The notes under the pieces: generated by a model
What the model was told of the DNA's origin: nothing
The model's database searches: none
What the model saw: only the letters and a program-made list of their open reading frames with translations
Part shown: positions 1 through 8,731 of the stretch, in pieces
Position numbering within the stretch: position 1 is the stretch's first letter
How the letters are laid out: the number at the start of each line of letters is the position of its first letter
Source: Streptomyces sp. CBMA156
GTDB taxonomy: Bacteria; Actinomycetota; Actinomycetes; Streptomycetales; Streptomycetaceae
NCBI RefSeq assembly: GCF_014596515.1
Contig: NZ_MSJQ01000291.1
Location: 62,001 to 126,000 of the forward strand
DNA: 64,000 nt
Direction of reading: 5' to 3'
Program-made: the position numbers and the translations under genes

Positions 1-421
1 CGATGCGGACGTTCTTGGGCAGCTCGACGTCACCCATCTTGCGCAGGGTCACGAGCGTCAATGCACCGGAGGTGACGTCGGAGGTGGTGCGGTTGATCTC
101 GTCGAGGAAAAGGAGCGGCCACTCGCGCGGATTCTTCTCGGCGTAGTCGATGCACTCCTGGATCACCTGGTGCGGGTAGAAGACCTGCTTGTAGCTCTGT
201 GTGCCGTCGCCCTTGGTGTACGGCACCAGACGCGCACCGGTGAGGTCGGCCTTGTCGGCGAGCTGGTTGCACGGCAGCGTGAATGCCTGCGTGCCCATGG
301 AGTAGGCCAGGGCCTGCACGAAGCTGGACTTGCCGATGCCGGGCTCGCCCATGAGGGCGGGCGTCGCGCCGACCTCAAGGGCCTGCTTGATGAGGGTCGT
401 CAGGGTGTCGTTGAACTTCAT
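1..421 (-). CDS. MoxR-like AAA+ ATPase (partial, runs off left edge)
   Basis: The minus-strand frame opens with MKFNDTLTTLIKQAL and is open to the window edge. It shows a Walker A (GEPGIGKSS, about residues 25-33) and a Walker B followed by an N/R pair (LLFLDEINR, about 103-111), the arrangement of MoxR/RavA-type AAA+ ATPases. These act as ATP-dependent chaperones for metalloproteins or VWA-domain partners. Only the first 140 or so residues are present, so a VWA partner would lie outside the window. The ribosome binding site before this ATG is weak, so the exact start is less certain than the family. Confidence 0.85.
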   Translation of the reverse strand, partial: MKFNDTLTTLIKQALEVGATPALMGEPGIGKSSFVQALAYSMGTQAFTLPCNQLADKADLTGARLVPYTKGDGTQSYKQVFYPHQVIQECIDYAEKNPREWPLLFLDEINRTTSDVTSGALTLVTLRKMGDVELPKNVRI

Positions 422-743
422 GTCGTTGTCTTTTCTGTATGTGGGAGAGAACGAAATGACGGAGGCCGGCGCTGCTGCCCTCGGCGATGCCGAAGCCGCA
501 TAGGCCGTGAACGGTCCTGTGGCACGAGCCGAGCCGTCGGAACCCTGCTGAGACTGGCACTCCAGCCATGGGTCGCGATGGAACCCCGCTGCACATCGCC
601 ACCCGATCGCGCTCCGCGCGATCCAGCACTGGTCTCACCTGTCATCGGCCCCGCCACAGCAACCGTCACCCACCCCACCCGCTGCCAGAAGCAGCGGACA
701 GGCCAGGAACAGAAGCAGCAAGAAGAGGAGGAGGTACCAAGCG
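422..743. other. Intergenic gap with no recognised feature
   Basis: About 320 bp between the AAA+ ATPase start and the end of the primase-like gene. A purine-rich AAGAAGAGGAGGAGG tract lies near 720-735. No convincing small gene, hairpin terminator or repeat was seen. Confidence 0.4.
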
Positions 744-1793
744 TCAGTTGGCTGACGAGGAGCGGGCCTCTCGGTCGGCCACGAGTGCAGCCGCCCGATC
801 GAGGAGGAAGGGCCGGCCGTTGCGCCGCTCGCTGTGCTTGGGGCGCGCGGGGATGACGTCGAGCGCCGCCTTGTAGAGCAACCACGCGGTTTCGCCCGCC
901 GAGTACTCGACTCCGAGGGCGCTGTAGGCGCGCAGTTGCGTCCGCATCCAGCCGTGGAGCGACGCGAGAACCGAGAACTCCCAGCGGGACATGTCGTGGT
1001 TGAAGTCGCCAGGGTCCCGGAGCTGGTGGCGTGCTCTGGCCAGGGCCTGCTCAACGATGGCCTGCGAGTACGGGATGTCGGGCATGTCCTCGGCGGTGTC
1101 TACAACTGATGCGGAAGCACCGGAGCTCTCGCTGGCGTTCACGGCCAGCTGAGCATAGAGGTCCTCGATGGAGGCGAAGGTCGGCGCGGTAGTTGCTGCG
1201 TTGCCACGGGCGACGATGTGAGCGGGCACCGGCTGGCGGGTGAAGGTCGACCAGTGGTCCAGGAGCAGTTCGTACCATCCGTGTTCCTCGCGCAGGACGC
1301 GCTTGTCGGCAGCTACAGGGAAGTCGTGGAAATTCTTCGGCAGCGGCATGACGAGATGGAAACCCCGGCCGGACATCGACAGCTCCGAGTAGAGGCTGGC
1401 CGGCAGCCGTAACAGGTCCGTGGCCACAGCTGGTGGGCAGTCGGCCTCGATATCGAGGACGAGCACCCCGTCTGTCTGGGCCTGGAGGTAGAAAGCGGTG
1501 TTCGCGGCATTCGGAATCGCCGTGGTGAGTTCGTCAAGGGTCAGCAGGCAGGTCTCGTCCAGGGCGAAGGCTCCGCGTAGTGGGCCGGCGTGCTGGCAGC
1601 TGGACGAGCAGCCGTCCAGCAGATGGCGTACGTCGATCGGTACCTTGCGCTTCGGCGGCCTGACGGGATCGCCGGGGGTCTCCTCCCCGATCTGTCCGGA
1701 GATGGTCCACCGACAGGCACCGGCGAGCGTGCGGATCGCGGGGTTGCCGTAGAACTGCGGAAACCAGGCATGAGGGTCGACTGGAGTCATCAT
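744..1793 (-). CDS. Archaeo-eukaryotic primase (AEP)-like primase/polymerase
   Basis: A 349-residue protein with the three AEP motifs in order. A DhE-type acidic motif lies in a hydrophobic strand (VLVLDIEADC, about 110-119), a small-residue/His motif follows (MSGRGFH, about 140-146), and a third motif resembles the usual E-x-RF-T-T stretch (WYELLLDHWSTFT, about 173-185). Such proteins make primers or extend DNA in plasmids and phages. No helicase domain is fused; the SF3 helicase at 25.6-27.5 kb could be its partner. The family call is by motif only. A MoxR-like gene lies downstream and an SSB-like hypothetical upstream on the same strand. Confidence 0.65.
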   Translation of the reverse strand: MMTPVDPHAWFPQFYGNPAIRTLAGACRWTISGQIGEETPGDPVRPPKRKVPIDVRHLLDGCSSSCQHAGPLRGAFALDETCLLTLDELTTAIPNAANTAFYLQAQTDGVLVLDIEADCPPAVATDLLRLPASLYSELSMSGRGFHLVMPLPKNFHDFPVAADKRVLREEHGWYELLLDHWSTFTRQPVPAHIVARGNAATTAPTFASIEDLYAQLAVNASESSGASASVVDTAEDMPDIPYSQAIVEQALARARHQLRDPGDFNHDMSRWEFSVLASLHGWMRTQLRAYSALGVEYSAGETAWLLYKAALDVIPARPKHSERRNGRPFLLDRAAALVADREARSSSAN

Positions 1794-1897
1794 GGGACGC
1801 GCACTCTCGATCGGAGGAGTCAGGAGGAGAGGGGAAAGACAGGACCCCCGTACGGCACGGATGCGAGTACGGGGGCCTCATCGGTAGTCGACGTGGA

Positions 1898-2797
1898 TCA
1901 GCCCTGGTAGGTGATCCCCGCCTGCTGTGCCGGACCGGAGCCGTCCCAGGGGCCGGTGGCCACAGGCGAGCCCACGGCCGAACCGGCGTCCTTGAGGGCG
2001 GTGTTCTCGGACTCGAGACGCGCGAGCTTCTGCTCAAGGCTCTCCCGCGGCCCCGGGGCCGCGACAGGAGCAAGAGCAACAGCAGCGGTCGCCGGGGCAC
2101 TCTGAACCGGAGCCTGCGCTGCCACGGCCGCAGGCGCGGATGTCGGCTGCGGGGCGGGGAAGGACAGGCCGTCCTCGACCTCTGTCGCCACCGGGACCGC
2201 GGCAACAGGGGCAAGAGCGACCTGAACGGGGCGTGGTGTCCCGTTGAGCACGATGCCACGTGCAGCCAGCTCGGCCTGGTCGATTCCGCCGGCGCTGTAG
2301 TAGCGCGGATCCTCGTGAACGATCACCTGTTCGAGCGCCAGGCCGCGGTTGTTGAAGTTCTTCGGCTTGTAGGTGCGCAGCACGAGCGTGACGTCGAGGC
2401 CCTGCGCGAGTTCCTGGCCGGACTCGTCCTGGTCGTAGGTGCCATCACCCTTCGGAGAAGGGATCGCGATGACCGGCAGGGTGCTGCCCTTGGAGTCGAT
2501 GGAGTAGTTGGCCCCGGTTTCGGGCCGCTTCGGGGAGTCAAAGCGGCGCTCGGAGACGAACTGCTCCTCAAGGGTGGGGTTGTTCGGATCGGCGAACTGG
2601 ACCTCGGCGTGAGTGATCGTCACGGTGGTGTGCGGCCTGCCGACGGGGGTCATGCCGTTCTTCGTCCTGCGCTCATCGATGGCGACGAGCTCCGCGCCAT
2701 CGATGAGGCGGGCGAGTACGGAGAAGCCGAGCCTCCCGCGGATGAAGATGTTCTTACCCTCGGCGATCCGGCCGGCGGAGATGGAGTAGTTGGCCAT
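1898..2797 (-). CDS. Hypothetical protein with SSB-like low-complexity tail
   Basis: A 299-residue protein, first in the minus-strand set that continues into the primase-like gene. The first 190 residues are mixed alpha/beta and look folded. The rest is Ala/Pro/Val-rich with an acidic-aromatic patch (VEDGLSFPAPQ) followed by a short predicted coiled coil (ESLEQKLARLESENTALK). The linker style recalls the SSB at 54983-55471, which ends in VDEQLPFPTA. A role in DNA binding or as a replisome adaptor is inference. The ATG at 2797 is used; no alternative start is better supported. Confidence 0.75.
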   Translation of the reverse strand: MANYSISAGRIAEGKNIFIRGRLGFSVLARLIDGAELVAIDERRTKNGMTPVGRPHTTVTITHAEVQFADPNNPTLEEQFVSERRFDSPKRPETGANYSIDSKGSTLPVIAIPSPKGDGTYDQDESGQELAQGLDVTLVLRTYKPKNFNNRGLALEQVIVHEDPRYYSAGGIDQAELAARGIVLNGTPRPVQVALAPVAAVPVATEVEDGLSFPAPQPTSAPAAVAAQAPVQSAPATAAVALAPVAAPGPRESLEQKLARLESENTALKDAGSAVGSPVATGPWDGSGPAQQAGITYQG

Positions 2798-2982
2798 GGC
2801 GATGCGGTTCCTTCGTTCGGACTAACGGTCTGACAGTTCAGGAGCTGACTAGCGGCTTATCTGAAACGATTCAAACTGCCATTCAGCCACCTATTACATC
2901 AACTTCGATTCGACCATGAGTAGAATGTAGATGTCGGACATGAATGGTTGCTTGCGCTATTCGAAGAGGAGTTGGGGCAGAG
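2798..2982. promoter_or_regulatory. Divergent AT-richer promoter region
   Basis: This 185-bp gap separates the minus-strand hypothetical/primase set from the plus-strand LysM gene. It is clearly richer in A/T than its surroundings, as expected for a divergent promoter. No exact -35/-10 pair is assigned. Confidence 0.45.
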
Positions 2983-3540
2983 ATGACAGCTACGATTCAG
3001 AGGCCGGTGGGGACCACGTTGAAGCCGTCGGCGCAGACCAGAGCGGCCGCTGGGAGTCGAGTCGGCCCGATGGGCTTCGGCAGCGGGCCCGTCATCGCCG
3101 CCAGCGTCATGGTGGGCGGAGCAGCGCTCTTCGCCGGATGGGGCCTGATACAGCTCGCGACGTCCGACGGCGGCTTCATCCAGGCGCTACAGGGCAATCA
3201 CGCTCCGGTCGAACCATCGGGGAATCCTGGCGAGAAGAACGCCGGAGGCGGCAGCGCCCAGCAGCCGGGCGAGGGCGGCATGGGGAGGCATGAGGAGAGT
3301 GGGGCGAGTCGGAATCCAGCGCCCGGTCGCGGCGACGAGGACAAACCCAACGGATCGGGCGCGCCGGCCAAGGAGAAGTCCGCGCCGAAGGCGAAGCCGT
3401 ACACCATCGAACCAGGCGATACGCTCACCGCGATCTCGGGGGCGACGGGGGTACCGATCGGCATCCTGGTCGAGTCGAACAAGATCCAGAATCCGAATCT
3501 CATCTACGCGGGGGCTTCACTGCTCATCCCTCAGGTGTGA
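2983..3540 (+). CDS. Single-pass membrane protein with C-terminal LysM domain
   Basis: The start is ATG 2983 (MTATIQRPVG), with a GGGG-type ribosome binding site just upstream. The 185-residue product has one transmembrane segment (about 38-60, VIAASVMVGGAALFAGWGLI) and a long Gly/Pro/Lys-rich linker. It ends in a complete LysM domain (YTIEPGDTLTAISG, then ILVESNKIQNPNLIYAG). LysM binds peptidoglycan GlcNAc, so the protein should anchor in the membrane and contact the cell wall. It stands alone on the plus strand and is followed by a strong terminator. A link to envelope docking or conjugation is possible but untested. Confidence 0.8.
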   Translation: MTATIQRPVGTTLKPSAQTRAAAGSRVGPMGFGSGPVIAASVMVGGAALFAGWGLIQLATSDGGFIQALQGNHAPVEPSGNPGEKNAGGGSAQQPGEGGMGRHEESGASRNPAPGRGDEDKPNGSGAPAKEKSAPKAKPYTIEPGDTLTAISGATGVPIGILVESNKIQNPNLIYAGASLLIPQV

Positions 3541-3581
3541 CGATCAGGCAGGGCGGAACTGTCGCGGGCCGAGCCTGAATC

Positions 3582-3615
3582 GATGCCCTGACCGCCACGA
3601 GGCGGTCAGGGCATC
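3582..3615 (+). terminator. Strong hairpin terminator after LysM gene
   Basis: A perfect 15-bp inverted repeat (3582-3596 and 3601-3615) with loop ACGA lies 42 bp after the LysM stop codon. It is followed by a pyrimidine-rich stretch (CGTCTTCTC). Confidence 0.85.
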
Positions 3616-4171
3616 ATCGTCTTCTCAGGCAATGGACTCCACCGCTCCCCCGCGGGCTTGTGTGTCCATCATTCGCGGGCGCAGCCGCACCCCCAGCGAC
3701 GGCTTGAGGCCGGGGGAAGGTTCTGGATGTCCAACCAGTGATCTATCGGCTCACCCTGTCCGGCGACGCCATCTGCTTCCCCGTGTAGCGTCAGAAACGT
3801 GCTCCAGGGCGGGGGTGAGAGCCGCGATCCCAGACTCAGCCGGATCAGACACTGGACAGCGCGGCCGGGGCTTCCCCTCAGGAGCCTGCCAGGGTGTGGG
3901 CTCGCGGCGGTAGCGCCAGTGCAGTTGCTGTGGAACTGGCCGTGAGGTCGTCCACGCCCAGCGGTCTACTCATGGCTGCAGCTCCTGGAAGTCGACGGTG
4001 TTGAGACGAACTGCGTGGCCTCGTATGGTTCGCCTCACGGTGCCACCCGGGACCGGCGTGAGCCGGTTCATAGCATGTCCCCCACTAAGCACCCGGCCTT
4101 GGTTCGACACCCGGATCAGCTGTGCTGATCCCCCTGTTGCGGGTGTACGGCACTGCAACAGCGTCAGAGAC
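3616..4171. other. Non-coding gap with one dispersed palindrome
   Basis: No convincing gene in about 550 bp. It contains GGATCAGC-TGT-GCTGATCC at 4113-4131, a member of the short palindrome family described in the findings. Confidence 0.5.
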
Positions 4172-4211
4172 CAGACGTCCCCGCCCGCCGTCTGGCCGGC
4201 GGGGACGTCTG
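4172..4211 (-). terminator. Hairpin terminator for the 4232-4750 gene
   Basis: A 14-bp perfect inverted repeat (4172-4185 and 4198-4211, CAGACGTCCCCGCC arm) lies 20 bp past the stop codon of the minus-strand gene. Confidence 0.8.
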
Positions 4212-4231
4212 AGATACGAGGTTGTTTCCTC

Positions 4232-4750
4232 TCACGCCGCATCAGTGTCGCCGGACTCACCCCGGCCAAACAGGAATCCGCGGACCCCGCCGCTCTTCAC
4301 CATGTCCCGCAGATGCGCCAGGAACACCGCGCGCTGCGTGGCCCGGCGATCAGCCAAGGGCTCGTACTCGCGCAGTACCTTCAGATTGACGACCCAGCCG
4401 TTCTCACGAGAGATGGCCTGGTCAAGCCGAGAGTCCGGTACGACATCCATGCCGGTGAAGTCGTGGTCGAACTCGGACGCGATGTCGAGGTGCTGATTCG
4501 GCTCGTCGATGTAGAGCGTGTCGACGCCGACCTGCTGGCCGGACTTGTCGAATGCCATGATGAACGCACGGTCTGCCCTCGTGGTGTTGTCGATGTGAAC
4601 CGCAGCAACGTTCGTGTCACGGATGAAGTTCGTCTGCCCTAAGCGCTCGTACACACGGGTACGAGCCTCATGAATCCACATGATGCGCCGGGCTTCATTG
4701 AAGCCTTTGAACTCGTCAGAATCGGACGCTTCTGGGTGAGGAGGGATCAT
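4232..4750 (-). CDS. Hypothetical protein
   Basis: A 172-residue acidic protein with no family I recognise. It reads as a well-behaved globular sequence (EARRIMWIHEARTRVYERLG; AVHIDNTTRADRAFIMAF). It is monocistronic: its own terminator lies just downstream and a transposase remnant lies upstream. GC3 bias supports coding. Confidence 0.7.
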   Translation of the reverse strand: MIPPHPEASDSDEFKGFNEARRIMWIHEARTRVYERLGQTNFIRDTNVAAVHIDNTTRADRAFIMAFDKSGQQVGVDTLYIDEPNQHLDIASEFDHDFTGMDVVPDSRLDQAISRENGWVVNLKVLREYEPLADRRATQRAVFLAHLRDMVKSGGVRGFLFGRGESGDTDAA

Positions 4751-4849
4751 CGGTGTGCTTCTCCATATGCAAGATCAGAAAGGTTTGCAATGCCCCGGGA
4801 GGCACTGGACGCCACCTGCCTCTAAGCAGCTAATGGCCTGCGCTGGAGA

Positions 4850-5159
4850 TCCGTCGACAGTTTGAGTGTGGGCTCCCCTTCTCCTGGTCTCCCGGTGCGC
4901 CGTCGTGGTCCCGCGTTGCGGCCGTCGCTGCTGTCCGACGAGGAGCGGGCCGTGTTGACGCGGAGGTCCCGCAGGGCTTCGTCCGCCCAGGCGTTGGCGC
5001 TGCGAGCCCGGATCGTGCTCGCCTGTGACGGTTCGGACGTGGCGTCGATCATCGGCGTGGAACGAGGACCCCAGGCCGTTCACCTGAACCAAGACCGCCG
5101 ACGAGATCCTCAACTCCCTCGCCCGATTCTGCCGACGGATCTCCGGCGCACGGCACTGA
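4850..5159 (+). pseudogene. IS630-family transposase remnant, internally deleted
   Basis: The front part reads LSDEERAVLTRRSRRASS then ALALRARIVLACDGSD, the helix-turn-helix N-terminus typical of actinobacterial IS630 transposases. Near 5090 the frame jumps straight to TKTADEILNSLARF and RRISGARH followed by a stop, which matches the extreme C-terminus of the same family. The DDE catalytic core is missing, so this is a dead internal-deletion derivative. Confidence 0.75.
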
Positions 5160-5577
5160 CCTTGAGTCAGTGGGTGGCCAAATCATGGACGAACCGGAAC
5201 CGCAGCGACCGCAAGCCGCGTTCGAGTACGTCCTCACCACCGTGCCGAAGGCCCGCAGTGCCACTTCAACGACCGCTGCAGCAGCGGCTTTCTCAGCCAC
5301 GCGAGGCATCCAGCACATCCTCTTTCGGTAGGCCGTAGCCATCCGTCCTCCCCCGTCGAACTTCCGAACTGCTAACCCTGGCCTGGTACACCAACGGTTT
5401 GTGAAACGCAGCCTGTGTGAAGCAGCGGGCTGGCGGCGGCCGTTCGACCTGACTGCGGGTTACCCAACTGCGCTGCAACTGCGGCAGGTTAGACATACTC
5501 AGGGGTTGCGCACAGAGAATGCAAGGTACAAGGTAGGCAGTGTCCACAGTTTGCAGAAAGTGTCGGAGGGAGAGTTC
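5160..5577. other. Gap upstream of the XRE regulator
   Basis: About 420 bp between the IS630 relic and the regulator start. The only open frame is a short Ala/Thr-rich one near 5185 that I do not consider a gene. The promoter for the 5578-8659 operon should lie in its 3' half; no exact boxes are assigned. Confidence 0.35.
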
Positions 5578-6426
5578 GTGGCCCGCGAAAGGTCTGGTCG
5601 GACCGTCGCGCACCTGGTTCTCGCCACCCGGCTGAAAACCCTGCGAGAGGCAGCAGGGATGACCAGAGGGGAGGCCGCTGAGGCGCTCGGGGCTCACGCG
5701 GCAACCGTTCGCCGTATCGAACTGGCCGAGACCTCTCTGGACGAGGGTCAAGTTCACACTCTTCTGCGGGCATACGGAGCAGGGCACGCGGAGATCGAAG
5801 AGGTCCTTGGGCAGCTCGCCAGGGCGAACCTTCCGGGCTGGTGGCACCCCTGGCGCTCGGTCATGGACCCCTGGCAACTCGACCTGATGAGCGTGGAGTC
5901 TGCGACGAGTATCGTCCGAGTCTGGGAGCCGGCTCTCATCCCTGCCCTGTTGCGCACCCAGGCCTACGCCCGCGCGATTGACGACGTTCGTCGGCCGGAC
6001 CTCTCCCAGGAGGCCAGGGATCAGCGAGCCTTTCTGCTGATGGAACGGCAAAGACGGCTGCGGGAACGCAACACACGCCTCTGGGCGCTCATGTCCGCCG
6101 CCGCGCTGAACACCGAGGTCGGTGACGCCAAGGTAATGAACGACCAACGGCTCGCACTCCGCGCTGCCGTCGAACGCATGAATGTGACCTTGCAGATCCA
6201 CCCCCTCGACGGGCCCCTGCATGTCATGACCGGGATGCCGACCGTGACCCTCTACCGCGTGGATGTTCCCGAGATTCCAGATCATGTGGTCAGAGAAGGT
6301 GGACTGCCTGGGACCGCTGAAGTCTCCTGCACACTAGATACTGTGACGGCTTATCACATACTGCTCGATCATGCGTGCCTTATCGCACCTCATCCAGACA
6401 AGTCAAAGGAAGCGCTGCTCTCATGA
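5578..6426 (+). CDS. XRE-family regulator with DUF5753-type C-terminus
   Basis: The GTG at 5578 follows a CGGAGGGAGAG ribosome binding site, giving 282 residues. The N-terminal helix-turn-helix (RLKTLREAAGMTRGEAAEAL) is followed by the DUF5753 ligand-binding-like region (PALIPALLRTQAYARAI, then ERQRRLRER), the commonest regulator architecture in Streptomyces. These are often paired with a small DUF397 protein. Here the partner is instead an SAM methyltransferase whose ATG overlaps the stop (ATGA at 6423-6426), so the two are translationally coupled. Confidence 0.9.
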   Translation: MARERSGRTVAHLVLATRLKTLREAAGMTRGEAAEALGAHAATVRRIELAETSLDEGQVHTLLRAYGAGHAEIEEVLGQLARANLPGWWHPWRSVMDPWQLDLMSVESATSIVRVWEPALIPALLRTQAYARAIDDVRRPDLSQEARDQRAFLLMERQRRLRERNTRLWALMSAAALNTEVGDAKVMNDQRLALRAAVERMNVTLQIHPLDGPLHVMTGMPTVTLYRVDVPEIPDHVVREGGLPGTAEVSCTLDTVTAYHILLDHACLIAPHPDKSKEALLS

Positions 6427-7220
6427 CAGAACCAACACGGCTGTCCCCGCAGATCGACACGTCCGTCCCTCACTCCGCCCGGGTCTGGAACTACTGGCTA
6501 GGCGGCAAGGACCACTACCCCGCCGACCAGACCGCCGGCGACGCCTACAGCAGCAAGTACCCCCTGATCGTCCCCTTCGCCGGGGAATCACGGGACTTTC
6601 TGCGTCGCACCACAACCTTCTTGGCCAGGGATGCCGGTCTCAGGCAGTTCATAGACCTCGGTGCAGGGCTTCCCACCTCCAACAACACGCACGAAGTCGT
6701 CCAGCGGATCGACCCCACCAGCAGGGTTGTCTACGTCGACCACGACCCAATCGTCCTGTTGCACGTTCATGCGCTGCTCACCAGCACGCCCGAAGGTGCC
6801 ACTGCCTACGTCGAGGCGGACATGCGCGACACCGAAAGGGTACTGAGCGGGGCAGCCAAGACTCTGGACATGACCCAGCCGATCGGCCTCGTCATCAGCG
6901 ACGTGCTCGGCCACATCGTCGAGTGGGATGAGGCCTGCGGTCTGGTCAAGCGCCTGGTCGACCGCCTTCCCTCGGGCAGTTACCTCGCTCTGAGCCACTC
7001 CACGGCCGCCGATGCAGCACACCAGGTCGTGCAGGACAATTACAACAGTTCGGGCGCCATCCCGTACCTGCTACGCGAGCCGTCTGTTGCAATCGAGCTG
7101 TTCGAAGGTACCGAACTGGTGGAGCCAGGCTTCACCAGTTGGCCGCGATGGCGTCCGGATGCCAACACCGGGACTCTCACCGACCGCGCCGGATGGGGAG
7201 GGGTGGCACTGATCCCGTGA
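6423..7220 (+). CDS. SAM-dependent methyltransferase (Methyltransf_19/DUF574 type)
   Basis: The 265-residue protein carries the family signature near its N-terminus (SARVWNYWLGGKDHYPAD), the SAM-binding loop (FIDLGAGLPTSNNTHE) and an acidic second strand (VVYVDHDPIVL). This family is abundant in Streptomyces, usually beside XRE/DUF5753 regulators; substrates are generally unknown. It is coupled at both ends: ATGA overlap with the regulator and GTGA overlap with the PucR-type gene. The three genes form one operon. Confidence 0.88.
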   Translation: MTEPTRLSPQIDTSVPHSARVWNYWLGGKDHYPADQTAGDAYSSKYPLIVPFAGESRDFLRRTTTFLARDAGLRQFIDLGAGLPTSNNTHEVVQRIDPTSRVVYVDHDPIVLLHVHALLTSTPEGATAYVEADMRDTERVLSGAAKTLDMTQPIGLVISDVLGHIVEWDEACGLVKRLVDRLPSGSYLALSHSTAADAAHQVVQDNYNSSGAIPYLLREPSVAIELFEGTELVEPGFTSWPRWRPDANTGTLTDRAGWGGVALIP

Positions 7221-8659
7221 ACACGAGCAGCCCGGAGTCCGTCGCACCCGAGGCAAGTCGGTACCAGGTGATGCGACGACTAATTCGTGCGGCAGCCCAT
7301 TCCGATGCTCAGCTGATCGCTGAGGCGGCAGCCCTCGTCGGCGACTCGGCCGTACTGGTAGACCTCATGGGCGACGTCATCTGTAGCACCCCCCACGCTG
7401 CCGGGCCCGAGGGGGTGCGAGCCGCCGCGCACCCCCGATCGCTCCCCCACCTCACCGTCCGCAGGACCACCGACGCGGTACTCGTCGTCGGCCCCGGCCC
7501 GACGGCTACGACGGCTCGCGTCGACCTCATCGCACAGACCTGTGTTGATCTCTTGCGCATGCAGACGCGCGTCCACCGAGCCGAAGAAACCCTTCGCGCC
7601 GAACAGCGCCTTCACGGCGCCGCACTGCATCTCTTCCTCAGCGACCAGGCGGTACTGGCCCTCAAGGTCCTAGGCCGCGTCGGCGTCAGATACGCCACTG
7701 TGAGCCGTTTCGCTGGCATCACCATTCAAGACGCTCATCAGACCTTGTGGCGAACAGCGCAGGCCAGTACGCCGCAGGGCACCCCTCGCGCGCTGGTCTG
7801 CGTGGAAGGCTCCGATCTGGTAATCGTCCTTCTGCACAGGTGCAGGCCTGACACCCACAAGGTCCTTGCTCGCCTCAGCGCGATAGCCGAGCGGCATCAT
7901 CTGGCCGGCGGTGTGTCAGACCCGGTCCCTCTGGACATGATCGCCACAGCGTGGTCCGACGCCGGGATCGCACGTCTCAACGTGAATGCGGGGCAGATCA
8001 TCTCCGCAACAAGGATGGGAGCCAAGGGTCTTCTCCAGTTCGTCCCCACGCATCGGCTGAGCTCGTGGTCAGCAGCCATCCTCCAACCCTTGGGCCATGA
8101 CCAGCGTCGGACTCTGGAGGCATACTTGCGGTCTGGCTCAGTACAAATAGCAGCCTCAGCGATTGACGTTTCTGAGGGGACGGTGCGCGGCCGACTACGG
8201 GGGATCAGCAGCGCACTGGCCCTCGAACTGGACAACGCCACTGTTCAGGCGCAGCTACTCCTCGCCGTGCGAGCGCCTACGGCTTCCATCAAGCCTCGCC
8301 CAACCAGACGTCTAGTCACCCACCCGCCTTTACCGATGGAACTCCTAAGTCCCGACGACGCCTACCGGTGGGCAGCTGATGTGCTGGAACCCCTGAATAC
8401 TCCGCTCCGCATCGCACTTCGCTGCTGGCTCAAACACCGCGGCCGCACAGCCCCTGCCGCCTCCGAACTGAGACTGAGCAGAAGCACACTTACTGAGTGG
8501 CTCTCCAAGATCGAAGACACCCTACACGTGGACCTGAAGTCCGCAGCCGTACGAGCGGAGCTCCACTTAGCTGCCGAGACGATCGCAACGCCCGAGGACA
8601 CACCCCGATTCCTCCCCCGCCGGGGCGGTAGAACCTACCGAAATCAGGGGTCCTCCTGA
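7217..8659 (+). CDS. PucR-type helix-turn-helix regulator
   Basis: The GTG at 7217 overlaps the previous stop (GTGA). The 480-residue protein has an N-terminal sensor-like region, a central GGDEF-related region, and PucR-like helix-turn-helix segments (RRTLEAYLRSGSVQIAASAI, then VSEGTVRGRLRGI; and a second at about 400-450, LRLSRSTLTEWLSKIE). Two HTH-like segments in one chain are unusual for PucR proteins, which usually have one. It is the last gene of the operon; expression probably follows the XRE regulator. Confidence 0.75.
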   Translation: MNTSSPESVAPEASRYQVMRRLIRAAAHSDAQLIAEAAALVGDSAVLVDLMGDVICSTPHAAGPEGVRAAAHPRSLPHLTVRRTTDAVLVVGPGPTATTARVDLIAQTCVDLLRMQTRVHRAEETLRAEQRLHGAALHLFLSDQAVLALKVLGRVGVRYATVSRFAGITIQDAHQTLWRTAQASTPQGTPRALVCVEGSDLVIVLLHRCRPDTHKVLARLSAIAERHHLAGGVSDPVPLDMIATAWSDAGIARLNVNAGQIISATRMGAKGLLQFVPTHRLSSWSAAILQPLGHDQRRTLEAYLRSGSVQIAASAIDVSEGTVRGRLRGISSALALELDNATVQAQLLLAVRAPTASIKPRPTRRLVTHPPLPMELLSPDDAYRWAADVLEPLNTPLRIALRCWLKHRGRTAPAASELRLSRSTLTEWLSKIEDTLHVDLKSAAVRAELHLAAETIATPEDTPRFLPRRGGRTYRNQGSS

Positions 8660-8731
8660 CATCTCCTAACGAAACCTCTGCATCGAGGTAGGTCACGATG
8701 CCGGACTGGGCTCCCAGGACGAGCCCGAGCA

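Noticed and set aside
170-856. Long plus-strand open frames opposite the ATPase and primase-like genes
   Set aside because: They are antisense shadows created by high GC content; they lack start signals and family-like sequence, while the opposite strand has Walker and AEP motifs.
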